NCBI GenBank assembly: GCA_006538405.1
Contig: BJKQ01000021.1
Coordinates: 62,001 to 126,000, forward strand
DNA from: Hansfordia pulvinata
Lineage: Eukaryota; Ascomycota; Sordariomycetes; Xylariales
Direction: 5' to 3'
DNA: 64,000 bases
Of this stretch, positions 1-10,201 are shown one piece after another. Both the position numbers and the translations under genes were made by a program. The notes beneath the pieces were generated by a model, which saw only the letters and a program-made list of their open reading frames with translations, was not told the origin of the DNA and ran no database searches. The first letter of the stretch is position 1; each line of letters starts with the position of its first letter.

Positions 1-293
1 TGCGCCGTGCTCCCATTCCGGGAGAGGAAGAAGAAGAAGAAGAAGAAGAAGAAAAAAGAAGAAGAAGAACGAGAAGAAGAAATGAAGAGAAGAGACTACG
101 AGTACAAAACCCGGAACCGCGCACAGCTTACACCCTTTTTTTTTTCGTGAAGAAGCCCATTTCCTTCGTAATCAGATCAATCATGTCATCGTTCAAGAAA
201 CCCAGCCCCCTCTTGTGTGTCGCAACCCACATCCCTCCCCTCGGTCTGTAACCAGGTCAAGTGGGAAGGCAAGCAACAAGAGCTGGAGGGTGC
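1..293. other. Left-edge intergenic segment with GAA-rich low complexity
   Basis: No gene is supported here. A purine-rich GAA/GAAA microsatellite occupies roughly 25-90. The rest is the sequence downstream of the minus-strand rhodopsin-domain gene whose stop lies at 294. A TACGAGTA motif, common in the intergenic DNA of this window, sits at 97-104. Confidence 0.5.
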
Positions 294-920
294 TCAGACC
301 GCGGCGGGCCGGCCCCAATAAACCTCGCCTTCATCGTGCTCCTCCTCGGCAGACGTGCGCGGGTAGCCACCCGAGACACCGTGGCCGCCGCCGGCGCTGC
401 TCACCGTCGCGGGCGGCGGCGGCGGCGGCAGGTGGGCGAGGGGCGACATCTCGGAGCAGCTGGCGGCGGCGGAGGAGGAGGAATGGGAGGAGTACAGGCG
501 GGCCTTGGAGCCGGCGAACTCGGACGTGGACGCGTGGCCCGTGGTGTCCGGGGACCCGGCGCGTCCGGTCCCTCCTCTTCCTCTTCCCTTCCCCCCCTTG
601 GCGTTCATCGCCTCGCTGCTGTTGCTGTTGCTGCCGCTCCCGCTCACGATGTAGCGCAGGGCGCGCCGGCGGGCGCCCCCCAGGCACGTGTCGAGCAGGG
701 GGCCCAGCATGGGCAGGCTGATGCTGATGACGGATAGGGCGGGCTCGACGGTGGTGAGGAAGACGGAGGGGGCCATGTTGGCGGAGAAGTTGCCCGTCGG
801 GTCGAGGATGTCGAGGTAGTAGATGCGCACGCCGGCGGCGACGGTGACGCTGTTGTGTTGGTATAGGGTTAGTACACATACACATACACAGACACACACA
901 GAGAGAGAGAGAGAGAGACA

Positions 921-996
<76 letters not shown>

Positions 997-1919
997 CACA
1001 AGACCCAGCAACATGACCACAATCAGGGCGACCTTGGAGCGCTTGCGCATCTGCAGGCCGACGATGGTGGGGATGGGCAGGAACAGGACGAGGCCGTCGG
1101 TGACGACGCTGAAGGCGCCGATGGCGATGAAGGAGGCCTTGCGGTCGCCGCACTGGCCGGGGACGCGCGGGTCCCACATGAGGGGCAAGGGCCGGCAGAC
1201 GGCGAAGGGCTGGGCGACGTTGGCGAGGGTCCAGGCGCAGACGACGGCGATGCAGGCCCAGCTGGCGATGCGCATGCCGCGGTGCGGGGAGAAGCAGCGC
1301 AGGTAGAAGGTGAGCACGCTCAGCTTGGCCAGGCTCATCGAGATGGAGTAGACGAACTCGAGCGACATGATGAGCTGGGGCGTGGTGTGTGTCAGGAAAG
1401 CGGGTTTTCTTCTCAAGGGGAGAGGGGGGGGGGGAGAGACTCACCTTGCCCATAATGACAATGTTATACATGACCTCGTCCACGTTGTAGCTGCTTCCGT
1501 GGCTTGCGACTGTTGTTGTTGTTTAGCTTAGCTGCGAGCCGACTTTGGGGCTGGTGTTGTGGGCGAGACGAGACTTACGCATGCCCTGGATCACGAGAGC
1601 GCCGACGCACCAGATCTGTTTGTCGTCATGGTCAGTTAGTCAGTCAGTCGGTCAACTTGCGGAAGAAAATGCGAATCGCCTCCCCCCCCGAGGGAGAAAC
1701 TCGGAAGAAAGGAACGAAAGAGGAGGACAAGAGACTGACCAGCGACGCCAGGCAGAGCCAGTCGTCCCACCACAGATTCGAGCGGGTGCGCAGGCGGGTG
1801 GCGAAGCGCAGGGCGAGCACGAGCAGCGCCACGGCGACCAGCACGACGGCGATGACCAGCTGGATCTTGGCGTCCGGGCGCATGGGCACCGTGGCCGGGG
1901 CGTCCATCTCGACGTCCAT
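294..1919 (-). CDS. Rhodopsin-domain (PTH11-like) integral membrane protein
   Basis: Fungal seven-helix membrane protein of the rhodopsin-domain/PTH11-like group, probably at the plasma membrane; ligand unknown. My exon model is complement(294..849, 998..1374, 1445..1509, 1579..1615, 1740..1919), which closes in frame as 404 aa. It starts at MDVEMDAP. Seen: an N-terminal helix (QLVIAVVLVAVALLVLALRF), the family-typical LWWDDWLCLASL segment, a loop with GSSYNVDEVMYN, helices LIMSLEFVYSISMSLAKL and IASWACIAVVCAWTLANV, then the CRPLPLMWDPRVPGQCGD loop and two more helices. The tail after the last helix is Ser/Gly/Pro-rich and disordered. All four introns have GT donors (gtcagt, gtaagt, gtgagt, gtatgt) and CAG acceptors. 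An upstream in-frame codon would add residues but lies in a GT-repeat region. The 850-997 intron holds a long CT/GA microsatellite. Family assignment is firm; biological role is not. Confidence 0.85.
850..997 (-). repeat. (CT)n/(GA)n microsatellite inside an intron
   Basis: The fourth intron of the rhodopsin-domain gene reads, on the transcript strand, GTATGT, then about 90 nt of nearly pure CT repeat, then the perfect branch point TACTAAC, then CAG. The repeat therefore fills almost all of the intron between donor and branch point. Splicing at these sites joins GL-V to VTVAAGVRIYYLD in frame. Confidence 0.85.
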
Positions 1920-4035
1920 CTGTTCTGTTCTCTTGTGTGTGTGTGCGCGTGTGTTGAGGACGGCGAGGACGGTGAGGAGGTGCAAGCGGACGAATCGATG
2001 CCGGTGGGCCGCAGTGGTGATGGGGTTGGGGATGGCCCGGGAAACCGGGGGGATTAAGACTCTCGAGTTTCTTCTTGCAAGGAAGGCTTAGGTATACTAT
2101 GGCTCGCAAGGCACAACCAAGGGTTGCATCGTCAGGCCCTCCGAGAGCGGGATGCAGGGCAGGTATCCGTAAGGCGAGAGCTGACAACTTTGACAGGTGG
2201 TGGGTGGGCTGGGTTCGGGGCAAGGGAACGAACGGACCGAGAGGAGGATGTGGGCTGGTATAATATCCGGGGTAAGAAGTGAACCAGGGCTGAATCCCAT
2301 GTGCGGATCCAGGAGTGGTCACTCAATGAGGTCAAAGGCAAACGGACTCTGACCCGTGAGTCTGGGCCAAGCCTGGACGGTCTTGTCTGTCTCTGCCTAG
2401 CAAGGGCCCTGGTTGCCGCCAGAAAGGCTTACGATACGAGTACTCGCATCTTTTTGAATGCTAAGTGTGTGAAGGTTTGGAGGGGTAGAACGGACTGCGT
2501 GTACGTGTCCCTTGCTTGGTCTTCTCAACTCGACGCCGTTGTCGACCTATTTGGCGATAGTCGCCCTCTCTTCCATTTCTCTCCCCCCGTCCGTACGTAC
2601 GTACTCGTACGCACGCTCGCGCGCAGAATATCCACACACACACCACCCTTACACGGATACAGACTGGTGACAACTCAAGGGATGTTATCAAGTACATAGT
2701 TCTGGGTCCAGACAGTGAACAGCCCCATTCTAACATGGATAACCGGGGCGCAGCAGCAGCAGCAGCAGCAGCCAAAAGCCGCAGCCGTGGAGAAGCGGGA
2801 GCAGCCGAGCCTATAGTGCCCAAGGCAAGGTAAGTACTCGTAGATGTATTAACTTGGCAGATGGAAGCCGGGGACCACCCACTCGCGTCAAGATGTAAGA
2901 TGGGATTCGTAGCTGAGAGCGCCTAACCGCAAACGCGGCTGGCGTGGCCGGGCTTTACTCGCAGAGGTAGTATTCGACGTAGTCAGCACGAGCTGCCAAC
3001 CCTGTCGGGATCATCGGGCTTTGGGCCAAGGTGGACTGGACTCTGGACTCTGGACGACTATGACTACTAAGCTGTCGTCATGTCGTGGTCGTCGGTTGCG
3101 GTCTTCCGACTGCACGTATTTACCTCTACTGACTTCCATATATAGTGACTCCAAATCCATTAGCAAGCCTTGGCCTTCCCATGACCCCCGCGTCTGCGCG
3201 ACTCGGACGCACGCGGGCGCTCCTGAGAAAGAAAACGAAAGAGATAAAGAAAAAGAAACCAAAAAAAAAAAGGGCGCCACCCGACAGCTCGGTCCCAAGT
3301 CCGGCCTCCCCGCTAGGAGGAGGCTGTCTCCATTCACCGAGCAGCATGGACCACATGGACCACATGGACCACGCCAACCCTCTACAAGTAAGTTAGTTGG
3401 CGACCCTCGTCAAGTGTCATGTGTGGCGGCCCTGGCAAGCAAGGCCGCCTCCCAAGACACCGACCGGCACGCGCCACAGCTCCGGGTTCCCTGCCCGACG
3501 CCTCTGCTGGCGTCTTCTTGGCTCGGGGTCCGGCTCTTGCCCCATTCCACGCGCTTGGCTTGTGCCTGCTCGCACTCAGCAGCTGTGTCGTTCGCTAGCG
3601 AGTCTGGTGATGGGCCGAGGGGCGGAGGCGGAAATCGGGGGGCAGCTGGGCGAGCAGAGGGGTTGGACGCCGCCGAGCACGTCCGGGCTCCCACGATGCC
3701 ACATGCGTGATATGTGTTCTGGGGAGGTGGTCTGGCGCTGTAGAATCCGGTGACAAGCCACTGGCCCAGCATCACGGTAGCAAGGTCACATGTAGCAGAG
3801 GTAAACAGGCACCGCGTCTCAACACACATGTGACATTCAGCCAGCAAAGACCCTGCTCTCTATCGAGTCCTACAGTCCAATCCCGCTCTGTCTGTCTACC
3901 TGTCTGAACTCCATCTTCTCGTCCGACCGCCTCCCGTAGCCCAACCCGGCCGCGGCGTGCTCTTCTTCTGCTCGGCCCTCCCTCGGTCCCGGGCGCGGTG
4001 CGACGAGCGGCAACTCCCGCCCAGCTTCGGCGAGG
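1920..4035. other. Intergenic, no supportable gene
   Basis: About 2.1 kb between two minus-strand genes. Open frames here lack family resemblance and overlap each other on both strands. Contents noted: a CAG/CTG repeat near 2752-2771, a CGAGTACTCG palindrome at 2437-2446, TACTCGTA at 2835-2842, an A-rich patch near 3225-3272, and a tandem ATGGACCAC near 3347-3372. Confidence 0.5.
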
Positions 4036-6389
4036 TCAAGGCCCCGGGGGCGCGGCTATTCTTGCCTCCCCCTCCCCCTCTCCCTTCCCCTCCTCCTCCT
4101 GCTGTCGCTGTTGCCCCCGTCGCTGCTCCTGTTGGTGCCGGGGGTGCAGACGGTGCGCGCGGTGCTGCGGCTCCGGCCGAGGCTGCTCCTGCTGCAGCTG
4201 GCCTGCAACGCCTCCGCTGCCCTCCGCCGCCGCCGCCGCCGCCGGCACGCCGACACCGCGCGCGCCCTCCTCCTCCGCGACCCCACTGCGGCCGCAACCA
4301 AGACCGCGTCGGCGACCACCGCGGGCGGGCGCCGGGACGTCGACGAGCCGCGCCCTGCCCCGGCGCGCGAGCGTCGCCACCATGGGCACGCCGTCGTACT
4401 CACTGCTGCCGCCGCTGCCGCCCTCCAGAGAGCTGTCGCCGTTGTCGTCGTCGTCGTCGTCGGCGGCGGCCGCCACGTTGTCACCGGCTGGGGCGACGTC
4501 GACGGCGCGCGGGTGCTCGGGGCCCGAGGGGCGCGTGGAGGTGGAGGTGGGGGACGGGGGGGAGGGAAAAACACCAGCGGGACCGCGAGACCGGTGCTTC
4601 TGCCGGACAGGCCGTGGGCAGAGGCGGACGGTGACCACGACGACGACGACGACGACGACGGTCCGCTGCCGCCCCGGATCTGCGCGTCTTCTGCTGCTGC
4701 TGCCGCCGCCGCCGTCCCTCCCTGGCCCGGCGGCTGCTGGTGCTGGTGCTCGACCCCCCGGTCGCCGCCGTCCCGCAGCGCCCTCGCGCGCTCCCACCTC
4801 TCGATCCGCGCGCGCTCCCGCGCCGACGAAGCCTCGAGCCGCGCCCGCTCCGCGCCCGCGCGCGCCAGCGCCTCCGCCAGGTCCCGCTCCAGCGCCGCGT
4901 GCGCGCGCTCCCGCGCCGCCCGGTTCTCCAGCAGGCGCGACCGCGACGCCGCTATCCGCAGGCTGAGGCGCGGGTTGTTGTCGTTGCTGCTGCTGTCGCC
5001 GTCGACGTCGTCGTCTCGGTCCGCGTCTGCGTCCGCTGCTGTCGTCGCCGAGGAGGACGAGCTCGACCACCGCGACGCGGGTGGGACGCCGTCGGCCGGG
5101 ACGGTGGCGGCGGCGGCGGCGGAGGCCGGGGGTTACTGCCTGCTCCGGCCTCCTGCCCCTCTGTGGTGGGACGTCCAGCAGCCTGTGCGGGAGGGACACT
5201 TCAGTAAGTATGAAGAAGAGGAGGGAGGGGGGGGGGCTTCAAAGGGTTAAGGGCAGTTGCGGGCCCGGATCGGGCATTCGGGGGGGGGGGGGGGGGGGGG
5301 GGGGGGTTGTTCACTCACCGCCTGCGAGCGGGCGTCGCGCCCGGTCAGGATGAGCAGCGCCTCGTCGGCGCCGCCACCACCTCGCGCGGCCTACGCGCGG
5401 GTGGTGGTGTGGCCCGGCTCCCGGCTCTCCTCTTCCTTCTCCTCCGCCTGCCCCTGGCCGTCTCCCTCGCCCTGTGTGTCCGCGGGGTCCCCCGCCCGCG
5501 TGCGGAAGGTGTCCCACACCGGCAGGGTCCGTGAGGGAGCAGCCCCGTCGTCCTCGTCCGTGGGGCCGCCGCCGCCGCCGCCGCCGAGAGCAGAAGCGCT
5601 CTTGGAGCCCCTGAGGCCTGCGGACTCCCTCCTCCTCCTCCTGGCCACTGGCGACTGGTCGCCGCCGTAGAGCCCGCCGAGGCTGGTGCGGCTCGACAAA
5701 AGGGCCCTGCGCCTCGCCCCCGCCCCCGCTCCCACTCCCGCCAGCGGGTGCCGCGGGACGTTGGGGGGCGACCGGGCGGCGCGCCGCGGCGGCAGCAGCA
5801 GACTCCGGCGCAGCCACGCGCTGATCCGGGGGAAAGGGCCGCCGCCCTGGCTCATAGCTTCGGGCTCGACGACCATGGATGACGGGGTGCCGCTGACGAT
5901 GGCGCGTCTCCTGGCGGCCCCGGCGGCGGCGGCGGCGGTGGTGACCTCCTCGCGTCCGGGTCCCTCGCTGTCGTCGTGGCTGTTGTTGTCTGACGCCTGG
6001 CGCTGCGCGCCGGGCTCTGTCGTCCCCACGTGTGAGGGGTCGCTGCCGTTGTGCTCGTCGCAGATGGCGTTGTGGCTGTCGATGGCCTCCGCCGCGCTGG
6101 GGGTTAGGTGGATCGGGTGTTGGGCGAGCGGGTTGATGAGGGCGATCGGGGCGCCCTCGTGGGCTTCGGGAGCGGTGCGCGCCGCCCCGGCAGAGGATCG
6201 TTGCATACTGGGCGGCTGTCCGGTCGGGGCTGGGGCCGGAGGTTGGAAGATGGCCGCGTCCGTGTCCTCGTGGGCGCCGGAGGTGGTGTACGCCGGGCCG
6301 GCACGAAACGAGTCTCCGCTGCCGGGAGGGGTCTGGGAGGCCCTGCGGCGGCCAAAGGCCTTCCGGGCCGCTGCTCTGACCTTCTTCAT
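4036..6389 (-). CDS. Low-complexity, disordered fungal protein with coiled coil; exon structure unresolved
   Basis: Not recognised. The clearest coding part begins at an ATG at 6389 (MKKVRAAARKAFGRRRASQ) and runs about 330 codons to an in-frame TAG at 5391. It is rich in Ser, Pro, Gly and Ala. The same frame continues past that TAG as ADEALLILTGRDARSQA up to a good donor (gtgagt) near 5318, followed by a run of 27 C on this strand. Further downstream, about 4780-5010 encodes a charged Arg/Glu/Ala coiled coil (LSLRIAASRSRLLENRAARE...) in another frame. 4036-4560 encodes an acidic then Gln/Arg-rich tail (GDNVAAAADDDDDDNGDSSLE). I could not join these frames by canonical introns. The cause may be missed introns or indels, and other genes here show homopolymer frame breaks. 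The gene may also be continuous with the disordered gene at 7-10 kb. Confidence 0.45.
5280..5306. repeat. Poly-G tract (27 nt)
   Basis: Uninterrupted run of 27 G on the + strand, read as C27 on the coding strand of the 4-6.4 kb gene. It lies just downstream of a gtgagt donor, so probably within an intron. Confidence 0.9.
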
Positions 6390-6438
6390 CTCGGGTGGAT
6401 CTCCTGGTTATGGTTTCTGGGTGTGATGCGGTCCTTGC

Positions 6439-7160
6439 CTGGGTTGCGTTTGGGATTGTACCGCATTCAACGCTCCCCGGAGACTCGGGGGTTCGGATCG
6501 AAGGGAGAGAGGGGGATGGGCGGCAGGTGGGGGTTGCGTTTGGGATTGGACCACATACAACGCTTCCCGGGCTCTAGAACTTGGCGTCGACGAGGAAGGA
6601 GTTGGCGATGGCTGGGGATGGGTTGCGTCTGGGATTGAACTGCTTTCAACGCCTCCCTAAAGCAACTTGGATCTAATACAATGGAACAAGAACTTGAACC
6701 TCCTAACAAGGAACAGACTGAACCAGTAGTAGTAGCTAATTCGGAATGTCTACAAATTCGGGCGACAGACAGGCGGTAGCGGCGGGATCGCGTATGGGAA
6801 CAACCCGCATACAACGCTTCTCGAGACTCGGGGTAGGCGGTGTCGACGGGCAGCTCAGGAATCGGGATTTTGATTGGGACGCCACCGCGTACAACGATTC
6901 CCTCTCGAGCTGGTCTTTTCGGGCCGAGTGGAGACAGGAGGTGCTGTCAGGTATGAAGGGGTTCTGTTCGAGTTGGGTCTGATAGTACACGACATGCAAC
7001 GCTTCTCGGTCTTGGGGGAGTCGGTGTCAACAGCAACACTCAGAAACTGGCGACAAATGTCAGAAGACGAGTGGTTCAAAGCATCTGGGGTGCGCTTGAG
7101 AGATGGCCACTTACAACGCTCCTTCGCCTTCAGAGTCGTCCACGTCAATGTCGACACTCA
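6439..7160 (-). repeat. Degenerate tandem array of about seven exon/donor-like units
   Basis: On the minus strand at least seven related units recur about every 80-115 bp. Each ends in GAAGCGTT or a variant, followed by a GTATGY/GTAAGT-like string, then a conserved spacer ending in AATCCCAAACGC. Their cores on the + strand begin near 6444, 6535, 6622, 6787, 6867, 6973 and 7091. GCGTT and AACGC within a unit can pair as a short stem, with an inner GG(G)/CC(C) pairing. The unit nearest 7111 contains the end of the upstream disordered gene (acidic DVDDSEGEGAL then stop). Others preserve CGAGAAGCGTT with upstream GTCGACACC. Several units are preceded by acceptor-like strings (gtcgccag, cctgacag). 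The array looks like repeated copies of a short exon plus intron, now diverged. Confidence 0.6.
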
Positions 7161-10100
7161 GGGAGCGACGACGCGAGTCGGGAGAGGGGTGATGAACAAC
7201 GGCTGGGAGTCGGGCATTCGTCAGCAATAGCACGAGTGAGGAGAGACAGTCGGGATCTCTCGTGCTGGCGCACTCACCTGCAGCGCGTCTGGCTGGTGCT
7301 TCGCGGTAGTAGCCCTCTTCCGCGTCCCACTCGTCGAATGCGGCGTGGCGGTTCTGCGATGAGGCGCGTGGGTAGACGCCGCGGCGCAGCGCCTCAGAGT
7401 CAACACGAGTGTCTGCTGCGACTTGTGGAGGCGGGGGAGGCGGGAGTCGAGATGGCTGAGGAGGGACGGATGTGGAATCCGAGGCGAGTGATGCCGTCTG
7501 GTGAGCCTGTTGCCCACTTCGCTGTTCTCGTTGCTGTGCCTCAAGTCTGAGCTTGGCCAGTCTTGCTTGAGTCTTCTCCTCTGCGGACAGAAGTCTCAAA
7601 GGGCGGGGAACTGCGCTGGGATCGAGGACTTGAGGAGGCTGCTCGTCGGCCGGGGAATCGTGTTGAGTCTCCAAGGACAACTCTGTAAGCTCCTGGTGCG
7701 GCGGGGACGATTCGGCGGGGAGATGGTTGGCCGGGCCGATCGCCCTGGGTAGGTTGGTCTGATCCCAGGTCGGCTGGGGGTTTGCGAGTGAATGCACTTG
7801 GGGAGGGCCTCTCTGCTTGGCCGGACGAATAACTGACGGGCCTGGAAAGGGGCAGTGGTGTGCGGGACAGACGAGTCGGCTGCCCGGGTGATGGGATGAG
7901 TAGGTCTTCTGTCTGGTGCTTCAAACTGGCCACCAGCAGGCTGCTGATTTTCCTAAATATCAGGTGTGCTCTGGCCCAGCTGGGCTCTGGAGGGCTTGGA
8001 CTGGGGGGGATAAGCTCGAGGGGAATTCGCCTGAAGTGCAGAAGCCTGAGCAACAAAAGCCTGAGGGCCATGGGCCTGAAAGACATAGGCCTGAGAGGCT
8101 TTGGACTGAGAGGCTTTGGACTGAGAGGCTTTGGACTGAGAGGCATAGGCCTGAGGGGCTTTGGACTGAGAGGCATAGGCCTGAGGGGTTTTGGACTGAG
8201 AGGTATAGGCCTGAGGGACTTGTCCCACAGTAACATGCTGGTCTGGTCTGGGGGCAGCCTGCTGTGCATACAGGTAGGCAGAGGGTGGTGCCGGCGACTG
8301 CTCTTCCAGGTCGTCCACGTTGAACCTCACCCTGTTCTGCCTCTTGTCCCTCACACTGCTAGGGCCCGGACTGTATGTCTCCTCCACAGAGCTTGCTTGC
8401 TGGAGGGATGCAGGGCTGGAGTCCTCCACCAGCTGTGCAGAAGCAGAGGACTTTCTCAAAGTCAGCCTCTTGATGTTGGTCTTGAATCTGCCCATCAGAC
8501 CAGGCTCATGGTCTGCATCCATGTTGGAAGAGCTGGACTGCCTCTTGAGCTCTGCCTGTGATTTCTGCTTCACAAGGGTGGTGGCTGTTCTCTTCTCCTT
8601 CTCCACTGCAGATGGCTTCTTTGTGATTGTCTGTGCCTCAGTGATGTGGTTGGACATCTGGTGTCCAAAGGTGGTGCTCACAGCACGGGCACTCAAAGGG
8701 CCGGGCTCTGTTCCAATGGTCTTAAGCTGGGCACTCAGCTTGCTGCTCCACTTGGTCCTGAACTTGGCAGACTCAGTGTGGGATACAGAAGATTCAGTGT
8801 GAGATGCAGCAGACTCTCTGTGGGATGCAGAAGACTCTCTGTGGGGTGCAGCAGACTCTCTGTGGGATACAGCTTCCCTCTTCTGTGCCGGCGATGGGCC
8901 TAAAGAAGTCAGCTTCTGCACCACTACATCGCTTAAGGATCGGGCCAAAGAGGGAAAGGGAGCACTGGAACTGGGGCTAAGATACCTGAAGCTGGCAATG
9001 GAGGCAATGGCACTTTAGGTGCTGGGCCCAGTGCATGCAGCTGGTGCAAGTTCGGTTCGCTTGGTGTCGCCTTCGATATGCGGGGCTGAAGGCTTCGTGA
9101 CGCATAAACGCCGTCTTTCACGGCTCTGGGACTGGGATGATGGATATCAGAAACCTCGCTGCCGAATGCAAAGTCGCGAGTGCGGGCTTGCTGCAGCCAA
9201 GGTCGATCCTTGCCTTGCCAGTGCTTCTGTAGGTCTCGAACGAGTGCCTGATTCTGGTAGTAACTACTCGGGCCTGGCTGAGTGGCAGTCGAGAAATGGT
9301 TTCTCATAGGAGCGTGAGACGTGGCCGACTTTCTCAGGCGGTTGCTTGACGCCTGGTTCGTCTTGCCTGGGCTCGGGATGGGCTTGTCGTAGGTGTTGGG
9401 GCCCAGCAAGATTGGCACGACATCTTCCAGCGCGGTGTGAGGATCAACTTGTTCTGCAACCCCAAGTCGCAAAGCTTCGGGCAGGGGCGTGTCATGATAA
9501 TGCGGGTTCACGTGGAACTTGGCTTGTGGATATAGATGACATTCGGCCATGTCCTCCCAGGGTATCGATTTCAAGTATGCTTCAGTACACTCCACAACGA
9601 GCGGGCCGTAAGGGAACCCGCTAATGGGCCCCGAAGACGAGTGGTTGGTACTTTTGAAATCCATGTTGAAGGAGAGGGGTCTTAGTGATGATTAGAAGTT
9701 GAAACCATGGTAGTGCTGCCTTTGAACAGGGCTGGGAGCAGTCCAGGCAGGGCTGCTCTAATATGAAAGATGAGGTGAGGTGAAAGTGAAATGACCCCAC
9801 TTTGTGTCTGTGTGGTAGTCAGTCAGAGAGTGCCTTGAGCCTAAAGGGCATGTGAAATGAGAAAACAGCAATTTGAGCAATGCCTCAGGCCTTAGAATCG
9901 CCTTAAGAGGCACTGGCTAAGCCTTAAACACTGTTGCGGCTAGGAGAGCCAAGCAGGAAGATAATCAGGGGCAATGAGACTCACCTTGAACTCCAGATAG
10001 CCCAATACAGGGCTTTTGAACCACAGTGCTCCAAGGGTTGAGAATGAAGGAGTGTGGTGAGCTGGTCAGCCTCACAGGCTTAAGTGCTTTCAAGTTTTGA

Positions 10101-10201
10101 CAGTGATGTGTGGTAAGCTAATAGAGATGTGCCACTGGTCAGTGTCTGCACAGACATGAGGGGTCAAATGCTAAGACACTCACCTTGCTGGGCTTGCTCA
10201 T
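7111..10201 (-). CDS. Disordered protein with SHRES and QAYASQSK repeat tracts
   Basis: Not recognised. Model: complement(7111..7202, 7278..7912, 8272..8933, 8986..9680, 9985..10028, 10184..10201). It begins MSKPSK; the two upstream introns (gtgagt donors) join in frame to PLSFNMDFKSTNHSSS. An alternative start is the ATG at 9664. The first 240 residues after MDFKS are the least repetitive (GFPYGPLVVECTEAYLKSIPWEDMAECHLYP, later YYQNQALVRDLQKHWQGK). Then follow seven-residue SHRES(A/S) repeats, a basic segment (GRFKTNIKRLTLRKSSASA), and a short-period QAYASQSKAP tract. Next comes a Pro/Gln region ending FDEWDAEEGYYREAPARRAA and an acidic C-terminus DVDDSEGEGAL. The 7913-8271 step is uncertain: either a 359-nt intron with donor gtatgc that removes the QAYASQSK tract, or a frame break. 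Intron 7203-7277 is 75 nt and stop-free, so retention would add 25 residues. Confidence 0.55.
8095..8220 (-). repeat. 15-bp minisatellite (QSKAS/QAYAS)
   Basis: Tandem 15-bp units, on the + strand about ttggactgagaggct and relatives, repeated about eight times with two alternating variants. In the disordered gene's frame they encode alternating QSKAS/QAYAS pentapeptides with no stop. Confidence 0.85.
8771..8873 (-). repeat. 21-bp minisatellite (SHRES)
   Basis: About five tandem 21-bp units of the form ctctgtgggatgcagaagact on the + strand. They encode the SHRESAA/SHTESSV heptapeptide repeat of the disordered gene. Confidence 0.8.

Noticed and set aside
4111..5250. Plus-strand frame with Leu-rich segments in the 4-5 kb region
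   Set aside because: Leu runs mirror Gln/Glu codons of the minus-strand coding sequence; no promoter or start context favours it.
6467..7157. Repeated EKRCM-like peptides suggesting a Kex2-processed RiPP precursor
   Set aside because: The repeats sit in frames broken by stops, there is no signal peptide, and the GCGTT-GTATG part that creates the motif is better explained as an exon end plus splice-donor-like string.
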